A stretch of 64,000 bases of DNA, from the NCBI GenBank assembly GCA_001403755.1, contig CYUH01000015.1:1218589-1282588 (forward strand), in the 5' to 3' direction. The stretch is from Chryseobacterium senegalense (lineage in GTDB: Bacteria > Bacteroidota > Bacteroidia > Flavobacteriales > Weeksellaceae). Below the pieces are notes generated by a model. The model saw only the letters and a list, made by a program, of their open reading frames with translations. It did no database searches and was not told the DNA's origin. Position 1 is the stretch's first letter. Every line of letters begins with the position of its first letter. Both the position numbers and the translations under genes were made by a program. Positions 9,864 through 17,627 of the stretch are shown piece after piece.

Positions 9864-10475
9864 ATGGCAAAAATTCTGAAAATATACCCCGAAAACCCTC
9901 AGGAAAACCTTATTGCTGAGGTGATTAAAACTTTAAATGATGGTGGCATTATTATTTATCCATCCGATACTGTCTATGCATTAGGTTGCAATATTTTCGA
10001 CATTCGAGCGATGGAAAAGCTCGCGCAAATAAAAAAGGTAAAACTTGAAAAAGCACAATTTTCAATTATTTGTAATGATTTAAGCCATCTTTCCAGTTTC
10101 ACACGTCCCATTGAAACCTCAGTATTCAGGTTTTTGAAAAGTAAAATTCCGGGACCGTTTACATTTATTCTAGATGCCAATAAAAATCTACCTCTCGCGT
10201 ATAAAGGAAATAAGACGGTGGGAATTCGCGTTCCCGACCACCCTATTCCTCAACTGATCGTAGAAAAACTAGGACATCCAATTGCTTCAACTTCGATTAA
10301 AGATGATGATGAAGTCATTGAATATTCCACCAATCCGGAATTGATTGCTGAAAAATACGACCATATCGTCGATATTGTGATTGATAGCGGTTACGGCGAT
10401 AATATTGCATCCACCATCGTAGATCTTACCAGTGGCGAGCCAGAAATTTTAAGACAAGGAAAAGGAGAAATTTGA
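9864..10475 (+). CDS. Sua5/YciO/YrdC-domain protein (L-threonylcarbamoyladenylate synthase family)
   Basis: The ATG at MAKILKIYPENP gives 203 residues and is preferred over an upstream in-frame TTG. The YrdC-fold signatures are IIIYPSDTVYALGCN, KIPGPFTFILDANKNLP, VGIRVPDHPIP, PIASTSI and the closing STIVDLTSGEPEILRQGKGEI. Proteins of this group make threonylcarbamoyl-AMP for t6A37 of ANN-decoding tRNAs. The length and the DRHY-less core are closer to YciO than to the longer Sua5, and YciO activity is less certain, so the precise role is left open. A TAAATTTG -7 element ends 3 bases before the ATG, which suggests a leaderless or nearly leaderless transcript. yaaA follows after 51 bases in the same direction. 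Confidence 0.8.
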   Translation: MAKILKIYPENPQENLIAEVIKTLNDGGIIIYPSDTVYALGCNIFDIRAMEKLAQIKKVKLEKAQFSIICNDLSHLSSFTRPIETSVFRFLKSKIPGPFTFILDANKNLPLAYKGNKTVGIRVPDHPIPQLIVEKLGHPIASTSIKDDDEVIEYSTNPELIAEKYDHIVDIVIDSGYGDNIASTIVDLTSGEPEILRQGKGEI

Positions 10476-10526
10476 ATCTAAAAAAAATCTTCAACAAAAG
10501 AAGACTTCAAAGCTAAATTACCATTA

Positions 10527-11285
10527 ATGAAAATCATTACTTCACCTGCGAAGCTCATGAATATTGAAAATTCTACAGAGCTTCTCAAAACTACAACTCC
10601 AAAATTTATTGAAGAAGCCGCTTTTATTCAAACCTTTTTTAAAGAGAAAACACCTAAATATTTATCCGAGCTGATGGAAATTTCCTCCAAGCTTGCTGAT
10701 GAAAACTGGGAACGAAACCAAAAATGGAAAGCTAAACCCAGTACAAAAGAATCTGCACCCGCATTGTTGGCGTTTGTTGGTGAGGTTTACAGAGGTTTGG
10801 ATGCGAAAAGTTTAGACAAGAAATCGGTGGATTATTTACTGAAAAACCACCGAATTATTTCAGGACTTTATGGATTACTGAAACCTTCAGACAGGATTAT
10901 GCTTTATCGTTTGGAAATGGGCAGAAATTTTCAATTTGATCAATACCAAAATCTCTATGAATTCTGGAGAGAAAAAGTTACCGAACAGCTCAATAGTGAA
11001 CTGAAAGCCAAAGATTTAATCCTCAATTTAGCCAGCACTGAATATTTTAAGGTCATCGACAAAAAAAAGCTGAATGCACCGGTTATCGATTTTGATTTTT
11101 ATGAGATAAAAGATGGAAAACCGAAAACCATCGTGGTTTATACCAAGCATGCAAGAGGCCTCATGGTTAGATATTGCGCTGAAAATCAAGTTAAAACATT
11201 AGATGAAGTGAAAGGTTTTAATTTGGAAAGATATCGAATGGACGAAAAACTATCAACCGATAAAAAGCTGGTTTTCACGCGATAA
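10527..11285 (+). CDS. yaaA: Peroxide stress protein YaaA (UPF0246/DUF328)
   Basis: At 252 residues the protein matches the usual family length. It starts with the diagnostic MKIITSPAKLMN and carries PALLAFVGEVYRGLDA, ISGLYGLLKPSDRIMLYRLEMG, LILNLASTEYFKVID and YTKHARGLMVRY, the conserved blocks of YaaA. In E. coli YaaA limits intracellular iron and protects DNA during peroxide stress, and its fold binds DNA. The gene is in line with the upstream YrdC-domain gene and the downstream thioesterase gene (35 bases away), so a three-gene transcript is plausible, though no functional tie is obvious. Confidence 0.92.
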   Translation: MKIITSPAKLMNIENSTELLKTTTPKFIEEAAFIQTFFKEKTPKYLSELMEISSKLADENWERNQKWKAKPSTKESAPALLAFVGEVYRGLDAKSLDKKSVDYLLKNHRIISGLYGLLKPSDRIMLYRLEMGRNFQFDQYQNLYEFWREKVTEQLNSELKAKDLILNLASTEYFKVIDKKKLNAPVIDFDFYEIKDGKPKTIVVYTKHARGLMVRYCAENQVKTLDEVKGFNLERYRMDEKLSTDKKLVFTR

Positions 11286-11320
11286 ACAAAATAAATTTTT
11301 AATTATTTTTAAAACGAAAA

Positions 11321-11725
11321 ATGAATTATCATACAAGAAAATGGATCAAACCTGAAGATTTAAACCCCAATCATACGCTTTTTGGAGGTAGATTACTTCA
11401 GTGGATTGACGAAGAAGCTGCTCTCTACGCTATTGTTCAGTTGGAAACCCCGCGTTGCGTGACCAAATATATTTCCGAAATCAATTTCATCAGCTCAGCA
11501 AGACAAGGCGACATTATCGAAATAGGAATTGAAGCAACTGACTTTGGAAATACTTCGATTACTTTAACTTGCGAAGTACGAAACATGATGACTCGGCAAA
11601 CGATTATTACCATTGATAAAATTATATTTGTAGGCGTGGACGAGGACGGAAAACCTACCAGACACGGCAAAACAAAAATTGAATTTATCGCTGATCGATT
11701 GAAAGACCAGCGACATAACTTATGA
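11321..11725 (+). CDS. Acyl-CoA thioesterase, hotdog fold
   Basis: The 134-residue protein has the hotdog thioesterase signature: NHTLFGGRLLQWIDEEAALYAI with the catalytic Asp region, followed by the central INFISSARQGDIIEIGIE and a C-terminal strand carrying DKIIFVGVDEDGKP. It resembles YciA-type acyl-CoA hydrolases, which cleave fatty acyl-CoA to free acid and CoA. A second hotdog thioesterase in this window (56686-57075) shares the FGG-x-x-(M/L)-x-x-(I/M)-DE layout. The chain-length preference cannot be read. It probably ends the yaaA transcript; a dyad element lies in the gap before copA. Confidence 0.85.
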   Translation: MNYHTRKWIKPEDLNPNHTLFGGRLLQWIDEEAALYAIVQLETPRCVTKYISEINFISSARQGDIIEIGIEATDFGNTSITLTCEVRNMMTRQTIITIDKIIFVGVDEDGKPTRHGKTKIEFIADRLKDQRHNL

Positions 11726-11748
11726 AAAATTTAATCGCTTTTTTAAAA

Positions 11749-11772
11749 TAAGGTGAAATATATTTTACCTTA
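11749..11772. promoter_or_regulatory. 24-base inverted repeat upstream of copper ATPase
   Basis: The half-sites TAAGGTGAAATA and TATTTTACCTTA form a near-perfect dyad with one mismatched pair. No T run follows on the + strand (eight A follow), so it does not look like a terminator for the thioesterase gene. Its position 36 bases before the copA-like start suggests an operator for a metal-responsive regulator. This is inference only. Confidence 0.4.
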
Positions 11773-11808
11773 AAAAAAACTTGTAACAAACAAAAGAGTA
11801 TTGAGATT

Positions 11809-14313
11809 ATGGAAAATCATCATCCACATCCCACCGAAAAAATTTCCCCGAGTTCTGTGTACTTCTGCCCGATGGAATGTGAAGGCGAAAAGGTGTACTT
11901 CACGCCCGGAAAACGCTGTCCGGTTTGCAACATGTTCCTAGTTCCGATCGAAGAAAGGGCCGATTACAAAAACAAAACCGCAACTTTCTCAAAAACCAAT
12001 CTTCCAGAAAGTTTCAAAGATAAAATCGGCGAATATTTCTGTCCAATGTTTTGCGAATCTGATAAAACCTACGATTCTGATATCGGTTGCCCGGTTTGTC
12101 ATATGCATTTGGAGGAAATTACCCAGGAATTGATTGCGGAATCTGCTGCCACAACACCTAAAACCATCCTCCATAAAACGACAAACGATAATCAAGGTAA
12201 ATATTATTGTCCAATGTTTTGCGAAGGTGAAAAGGTTTATGATTCCAATGTTGGGTGTCCGGTTTGTGGAATGGATTTGGTGCAAATTCCATCAAAAAAC
12301 AGCAACGAGGATGAAACCTTTAATTTGTTAAAGAAAAAATTCGTCACGGCTTTGGTTTTCACAGTTCCGGTTTTCATGCTGTCAATGGGCGGAATGTTTT
12401 TTAAATTCCCATTTAGTCATCGATTGCAAGGATTTTTAGAGTTTATACTTACCCTTCCTGTTTTGTTTTACGCGGGTTGGTTTTTGATGAAACGTGGCTG
12501 GATTTCCTTTAAAACATGGAATCTTAATATGTTTTCACTCATTGCTTTGGGTGTTGCTGCCGCATTTATTTTCAGTATTGTCGCCTTAGTTTTTCCTAAT
12601 ATTTTTCCACACGAAATATCGCACGAAGGCAGAGCACCACTCTATTTCGAAGCGGTTTCCGTAATTCTTACATTGGTGATTTTAGGACAACTAATGGAAG
12701 CCGGCGCACACAAAAAAACCGGTAATGCCATAAAAGAACTAATGAATCTTTCTCCCGATACCGCCAATTTAATTCTTAATGGAATTGAAAAAAAAGTACC
12801 GCTTGCTGAAATTAAAATCGGAGATTTATTAAAAGTAAAACCCGGCGAAAAAATTCCTGTGGACGGAAAAATAACGGAAGGAAATTCGAGTATTGACGAA
12901 AGTATGATTACCGGAGAACCGATTCCTGTGGAAAAAAAACAGGATGATCGTGTAACTTCCGGAACCATCAACGGAAACGGAGTTTTCCTCATGAAAGCTG
13001 AAAAAGTGGGCGACGAAACATTACTTTCCCAAATCATTAAAATGGTAAATGAAGCCAGCCGCAGCAAAGCTCCAATTCAGAAATTGGTTGACCAAGTATC
13101 AAAAATTTTTGTTCCGACCGTTATTGCGATCTCGGTTCTCACTTTTTTTGCGTGGTATATTTTCGGTAATGAAAACAGGTTAATTTATGCATTTGTAAAT
13201 GCCGTTGCAGTACTTATCGTAGCTTGCCCATGTGCTTTAGGTTTGGCAACACCAATGAGTTTGATGGTAGGAATTGGAAAAGGTGCAAAAAACGGAATTC
13301 TCATTAAAAATGCTGAAGCTTTGGAGCAAATGGAAAAGGTAAATATTCTAATTACCGATAAAACAGGAACATTGACTGAAGGAAAACCGAGTTTGGATGA
13401 AGTTTTTGTTTCGGAAACTTCCAATAAAAATTTAATTTTAAAATTAGCTGCATCTCTCAATCAAAATTCCGAACATCCTTTATCCAATGCTGTGTTGGTA
13501 GAATTTAAAAAAGAAAATCAGGATTTTGAAAAAGTTGAAAACTTCGAAAATATTGCAGGAAAAGGAATCAAAGGAACGATTCATTCCGAAATTATTTTGC
13601 TTGGAAATGAGGCTTTATTGAAACAATTTAATATTACAATCCCAGACAACATTAGGCAGAAAGTCATTGAGAAACAGAACCTTGCAAAAACCGTTTCGTT
13701 TGTGGCTAAAGGAGGAAATGTTTTAGGATTTTTAAGCTTTTCGGACAAAATAAAAGCAACTTCCAAGGAAGCCGTTGATTTTCTTCAAAAAAACAAGGTG
13801 GAAATCATAATGATGACCGGTGACAACGAACATACCGCAAAAGCCGTCGCAACCGAATTAGGCGTCAAAAAATATTTTGCGAGCCAACTTCCTCAAGATA
13901 AATTAGCGGAAATTAAAAAGCTTCAAGCTGCTGGAAATATTGTTGCGATGACCGGCGACGGAATAAATGATGCGCCTGCATTGGCACAATCGAATGTAGG
14001 AATTGCTATGGGAACCGGAACCGATGTCGCGATTGAAAGTTCTGAGATTACGCTCTTAAAAGGTGATCTTCTGGGCGTTGCAAAAGCAAAAATCCTAAGT
14101 GAAAAATTATTAAGAAACATCAAACAAAATCTCTTTTTCGCATTTTTTTATAATACGATTGGGATTCCAGTGGCTGCAGGATTGCTTTATCCGTTTTTCG
14201 GGATTTTGCTAAGCCCGATGATTGCCGCAGCAGCGATGAGTTTCAGCTCGGTATCTGTAATTTTAAATTCGTTACGATTGAATAACGCAGATTTGAAAGT
14301 TTCGGAAAAATAA
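11809..14313 (+). CDS. copA: Copper-translocating P1B-type ATPase with three N-terminal heavy-metal-binding modules
   Basis: The 834-residue protein begins with a His-rich tip and three repeats of the small HMBD module (Y-F/Y-CPM-x-C-E ... CPVC-x-M; about residues 18-46, 75-103 and 131-158). The usual ferredoxin-like HMA domain is absent. Eight membrane helices, the TGEP actuator loop ([13 protein letters not shown]), the ion-path CPC at 473-475, the phosphorylated Asp517 in [11 protein letters not shown], and [20 protein letters not shown] near 716 follow in standard order. CPC together with the C-terminal [15 protein letters not shown] indicates Cu(I) export from the cytosol. No copper chaperone or dedicated sensor gene is adjacent; a dyad upstream may be its operator. 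Confidence 0.93.
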   Translation: MENHHPHPTEKISPSSVYFCPMECEGEKVYFTPGKRCPVCNMFLVPIEERADYKNKTATFSKTNLPESFKDKIGEYFCPMFCESDKTYDSDIGCPVCHMHLEEITQELIAESAATTPKTILHKTTNDNQGKYYCPMFCEGEKVYDSNVGCPVCGMDLVQIPSKNSNEDETFNLLKKKFVTALVFTVPVFMLSMGGMFFKFPFSHRLQGFLEFILTLPVLFYAGWFLMKRGWISFKTWNLNMFSLIALGVAAAFIFSIVALVFPNIFPHEISHEGRAPLYFEAVSVILTLVILGQLMEAGAHKKTGNAIKELMNLSPDTANLILNGIEKKVPLAEIKIGDLLKVKPGEKIPVDGKITEGNSSIDESMITGEPIPVEKKQDDRVTSGTINGNGVFLMKAEKVGDETLLSQIIKMVNEASRSKAPIQKLVDQVSKIFVPTVIAISVLTFFAWYIFGNENRLIYAFVNAVAVLIVACPCALGLATPMSLMVGIGKGAKNGILIKNAEALEQMEKVNILITDKTGTLTEGKPSLDEVFVSETSNKNLILKLAASLNQNSEHPLSNAVLVEFKKENQDFEKVENFENIAGKGIKGTIHSEIILLGNEALLKQFNITIPDNIRQKVIEKQNLAKTVSFVAKGGNVLGFLSFSDKIKATSKEAVDFLQKNKVEIIMMTGDNEHTAKAVATELGVKKYFASQLPQDKLAEIKKLQAAGNIVAMTGDGINDAPALAQSNVGIAMGTGTDVAIESSEITLLKGDLLGVAKAKILSEKLLRNIKQNLFFAFFYNTIGIPVAAGLLYPFFGILLSPMIAAAAMSFSSVSVILNSLRLNNADLKVSEK

Positions 14314-14353
14314 AAATGGTAAATCAACAACAAACAAGGAAACTATATTCAAT

Positions 14354-15331
14354 CTAGAACTTTCTTTCGATTACATAATCCAGCATTAAATGCAGGGATT
14401 CTCTCGCTTCGGAATCGGGAAATTCATTCAGGATATCTTTTGCTTTTTGTTGGTAAGCTTTCATCTTTTCAATTGCGTAATCTAAACCTCCGGATTTTTT
14501 TACAAAATCGATGAGCTCTTTTACTCTTTTAGAATCGTTATTGTAACGTTTAATCGTGGTGAAATAATATTTTCGATCGGTTTCAGAAGCCGTTTTTAAA
14601 GCATGAATTAAAGGCAAAGTCATTTTTTGTTCTTTAATATCAATTCCGACAGGTTTTCCGATGATATTTGAAGTGAGATAATCGAATAAATCATCTTTTA
14701 TCTGAAAAGCCATTCCCGTTAACGTTCCGAACTCGCGCATTTTTACCGCCAAATTTTCGTCGGCTCCATTCGATAAAACTCCTATTTCACAGCATGCAGC
14801 GATTAAAGTTGCCGTTTTCTGTCGAATAATTTCGTAGTAAACATCTTCGGTAATATCGAGTTTTCTGGCTTTTTCAAGCTGTAGCAATTCGCCTTCACTC
14901 ATCTCCCGAATGGTTCTGGAAATAACCGAAAGTAAGTCAAAATCCTGATGATCTGTAGAGAGCAATACTGCTTTAGACAAAAGATAATCGCCAACCAAAA
15001 CAGCAATTTTGTTTTTCCATAAAGCATTGATGGAGAAAAAATTCCGCCTTTTGAAACTTTCATCCACCACGTCATCGTGCACCAAAGTTGCGGTGTGAAT
15101 CAGCTCAATCATGGACGCACCGCGAAAGGTTTTTTCGTTCACTTCTCCCAATAGTTTTGCACAAAGAAATACAAACATTGGTCGCATTTGCTTGCCTTTG
15201 GTGGTTACGATAAACCTTGTAACTTTATCTAAAAGCGCAACATTGCTTTGCATAGATTCATAAAACTTTTGTTCAAAAAGTTTCATTTCACTGTTGATCG
15301 GTCTTCGGATTTCTGCTACGATATTCGCCAC
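14354..15331 (-). CDS. Trans-polyprenyl diphosphate synthase
   Basis: The 325-residue protein has both aspartate-rich motifs of all-trans polyprenyl synthases: DDVVDESFKRRN (first) and IKDDLFDYL (second), plus GKQMRPMF near the N-terminus, which binds isopentenyl diphosphate. Such enzymes elongate farnesyl diphosphate to the side chain of quinones; in this group of bacteria menaquinone-6 would need a hexaprenyl chain, but product length cannot be read from sequence. The start codon is GTG (VANIVAEIRR). A matched promoter lies about 40 bases upstream. It is convergent with copA, with no obvious hairpin between the two stops. Confidence 0.87.
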   Translation of the reverse strand: MANIVAEIRRPINSEMKLFEQKFYESMQSNVALLDKVTRFIVTTKGKQMRPMFVFLCAKLLGEVNEKTFRGASMIELIHTATLVHDDVVDESFKRRNFFSINALWKNKIAVLVGDYLLSKAVLLSTDHQDFDLLSVISRTIREMSEGELLQLEKARKLDITEDVYYEIIRQKTATLIAACCEIGVLSNGADENLAVKMREFGTLTGMAFQIKDDLFDYLTSNIIGKPVGIDIKEQKMTLPLIHALKTASETDRKYYFTTIKRYNNDSKRVKELIDFVKKSGGLDYAIEKMKAYQQKAKDILNEFPDSEARESLHLMLDYVIERKF

Positions 15332-15368
15332 GAACTATTAAATAAAGAATGTTTGATGAAAATGATGA

Positions 15369-15402
15369 CAAATATAACTAATTTTCCCTCCAAATAAGCC
15401 AA
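15369..15402 (-). promoter_or_regulatory. Promoter of polyprenyl diphosphate synthase gene
   Basis: On the minus strand TTG (15402-15400) and TATATTTG (15376-15369) are 23 bases apart, at the long end of the accepted flavobacterial spacing. The -7 element lies 37 bases before the GTG start. Confidence 0.5.
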
Positions 15403-15422
15403 AACCAGAGTTGATTTATGAC

Positions 15423-16313
15423 TTAAAACGATTTCATTTTTTCATGAGGAACAAAATACAAAGCAGGTTTTGCTTTTCCTAAGGGAGTAATAAATTCTTC
15501 TCCTGAGATAAAAATTCCATTTTCATCGACTTCAATTCCTTCGATTTGACCGATCGATAAAGCACTTCCTAAGTAATATTTCTGAGGTTTTGCATTAAAG
15601 AAAAATCCAGGTTCAGTTTCTTTAAAAATGGAAAGAAATACTTCTGTTTTCTTCGTGTATCCTATTAAAAAAAGCTTTTTCTGAAAATAAGCTGCATCAG
15701 TAACTACAAAATCAGTTTTGAAAGTCTCGACTTTTTGGGCAGGATTATTATTGGAAATTTCAGGGTCTATCATATAATGAGATGTAGATTTTGAAGCCCA
15801 TTCTTTGGTGAATACATGAATTTTCCCGTCTAAAAAAATCATCGCTTCGGCGTCGAAATCATTGTTGAGATTACGGCTGGAGAAATCGGTTTGTTCCGGA
15901 TAGAAAAAAGAAATCGCTTGAACAGAATCGGTTGTTTTTTCTGAATTAAAAGGAACTTTATAAATCTTAAGATCTTTTCGTGTTCCTGCATTATTTCCAA
16001 AATCTCCGATATACCAATTCGCGGAATCGGCTGCCATTGCTTCCCAATCTTTGTTTATTAAATTGGTTTTAAAAACATTTTCAATTTTCCCAGACGTTTT
16101 ATTGATTTCGAATATTTCAGAAGAATTTCCTCCGTCATTGAAAGTGAAAAGTTTATCATTGAAAAGTACCAATCCCGAATTTTCCTTTAAAACCTCTGAA
16201 AGTTCCGCTACTTTATAGTTTTTTATTTTTAAAAAATCTGTTTGCTGAGAAGAAGCAATTTGAAAAAAAACTAAAAAAACCAGAATCAGAAAATTCGTTC
16301 TTATAATTTGCAT
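15423..16313 (-). CDS. Secreted protein of unknown function, predicted beta-propeller-like
   Basis: The 296-residue product starts with a clear signal peptide (hydrophobic FLILVFLVFFQIASSQ, cleavage likely after ASS-Q). The mature part is beta-rich, with recurrent blocks such as LVLFNDKLFTFNDGGNSSEI, KDWEAMAADSANWYIGDFGN and DFDAEAMIFLDGKIHVFTKE, which look like propeller blades. The gene at 24853-25713 encodes a diverged paralogue sharing DWE-x3-SxD-x3-YIGDFGNN and the YYPEQxDF block. I do not recognise an enzymatic motif. It is likely periplasmic or surface exposed. It follows the polyprenyl synthase promoter region and is transcribed in the same direction as rlmN behind it (132 bases). Confidence 0.7.
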   Translation of the reverse strand: MQIIRTNFLILVFLVFFQIASSQQTDFLKIKNYKVAELSEVLKENSGLVLFNDKLFTFNDGGNSSEIFEINKTSGKIENVFKTNLINKDWEAMAADSANWYIGDFGNNAGTRKDLKIYKVPFNSEKTTDSVQAISFFYPEQTDFSSRNLNNDFDAEAMIFLDGKIHVFTKEWASKSTSHYMIDPEISNNNPAQKVETFKTDFVVTDAAYFQKKLFLIGYTKKTEVFLSIFKETEPGFFFNAKPQKYYLGSALSIGQIEGIEVDENGIFISGEEFITPLGKAKPALYFVPHEKMKSF

Positions 16314-16445
16314 TTTAGATGTGGTAGCTTTATTTTATTGAAATGATACAGATATTCGATTGTGCCTCAACATACATTCTTTATTCCACACTTTCAAATG
16401 CTCCAATTTTTTTCGTTTCGGGAATTTTTTTTTCCTGCCTTAACT

Positions 16446-17480
16446 TTACTCACCAGATTTATTCGCCAATTGACCGCAAGCAGCGTCAATATCGCCTCCC
16501 CGGCTTCTGCGAATGAGAACGGTAATTCCAGCATTTTCTAACTGACGAACATAATTTTCTTCCGCATCTTTGTTACACTGGTCGTATTTTCCGTCACCAA
16601 TTGGGTTATATTGTATTAAATTCACTTTGGAAGGAACTTGTTTGCAATATCCTATCAGCGCTTTTATATCTTCGTCCTGATCATTAATTGCTTTCCAAAC
16701 GCAATATTCGAAAGTGACAGTATTTCCTGTTTTTTCGTACCAGTATTTCAAAGAATCCATAATTTCAGTCAATGGAAATTTATCGGAAAAAGGCATTATT
16801 TCGTTTCGTTTTTCCTCAATGGCGGAGTGCAAAGAAAGCGCTAATTTCACCCGCAAATCCTCATCAGCCAGCATTTTAATCATTTTCGGAATTCCCGATG
16901 TTGAAACTGTTATTCTTCGTGGCGACATGCCCATTCCTTCCGGCTCGGTGATTTTTTTAATCGATTCTACTACATTTTTATAGTTCATCATCGGCTCTCC
17001 CATGCCCATAAAAACAATATTGGAAAGCGGTCTATCAAAATACAATTTACTTTGGCGATCGATCAGCGCTACTTGATCTACAATTTCTGCAACTTCCAGA
17101 TTTCTCATTCTCTTCAGCCGAGCAGTTGCACAAAACTCACAGTTTAATGAGCAACCTACTTGCGAAGAAACACAAGCTGTAGTTCGGGTTTCCGTAGGAA
17201 TAAGTACCGATTCTACTAAAAGCCCGTCATGCAATTTCACCCCATTTTTAATGGTTCCGTCGGTCGATTTTTGTAATTGATCGACTGAAATTGGATTAAT
17301 GGTGTATTCGAGCGCAATTTTTTCCCGAAGTTCTTTTGAAAGATTCGTCATTTCATCAATAGAATGGAGATTTTTGCTCCACAACCAATCATAAACTTGC
17401 TTTGCACGAAACGGTTTTTCACCCAAAGTCACAAAATAATCTTTGAGCTGATCGAGCGATAAAGTACGGATGTCTTTCAA
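16446..17480 (-). CDS. rlmN: Dual-specificity 23S rRNA A2503 / tRNA A37 C2-methyltransferase RlmN
   Basis: The 344-residue radical-SAM enzyme carries the cluster motif CSLNCEFC (Cys110, Cys114, Cys117), the catalytic C-terminal Cys near residue 335 in DAACGQLA, and the signatures NIVFMGMGEPMMNY, RITVSTSGIP and KLALSLHS. It methylates C2 of A2503 in 23S rRNA and of A37 in some tRNAs. There is no in-frame ATG at the expected N-terminus; translation appears to begin at TTG (LKDIRTLSLDQLKDYF, read as Met). A TATCTTTG -7 element lies about 30 bases upstream. The divergent neighbour is the GAF protein gene. Confidence 0.95.
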   Translation of the reverse strand: MKDIRTLSLDQLKDYFVTLGEKPFRAKQVYDWLWSKNLHSIDEMTNLSKELREKIALEYTINPISVDQLQKSTDGTIKNGVKLHDGLLVESVLIPTETRTTACVSSQVGCSLNCEFCATARLKRMRNLEVAEIVDQVALIDRQSKLYFDRPLSNIVFMGMGEPMMNYKNVVESIKKITEPEGMGMSPRRITVSTSGIPKMIKMLADEDLRVKLALSLHSAIEEKRNEIMPFSDKFPLTEIMDSLKYWYEKTGNTVTFEYCVWKAINDQDEDIKALIGYCKQVPSKVNLIQYNPIGDGKYDQCNKDAEENYVRQLENAGITVLIRRSRGGDIDAACGQLANKSGE

Positions 17481-17627
17481 AGGAAAAATGTTTAATTAAA
17501 GAAGTCGCAAAGATACGGTTTTTCCATAAATTTTTTAAGGACGTAGAAAGGCTTAAAGTAAAAGAGAAATCCCAACGTCTTTAGAATTATTTACAATAAT
17601 CATTACCTTTGCTCCGAATTGAGAAAT

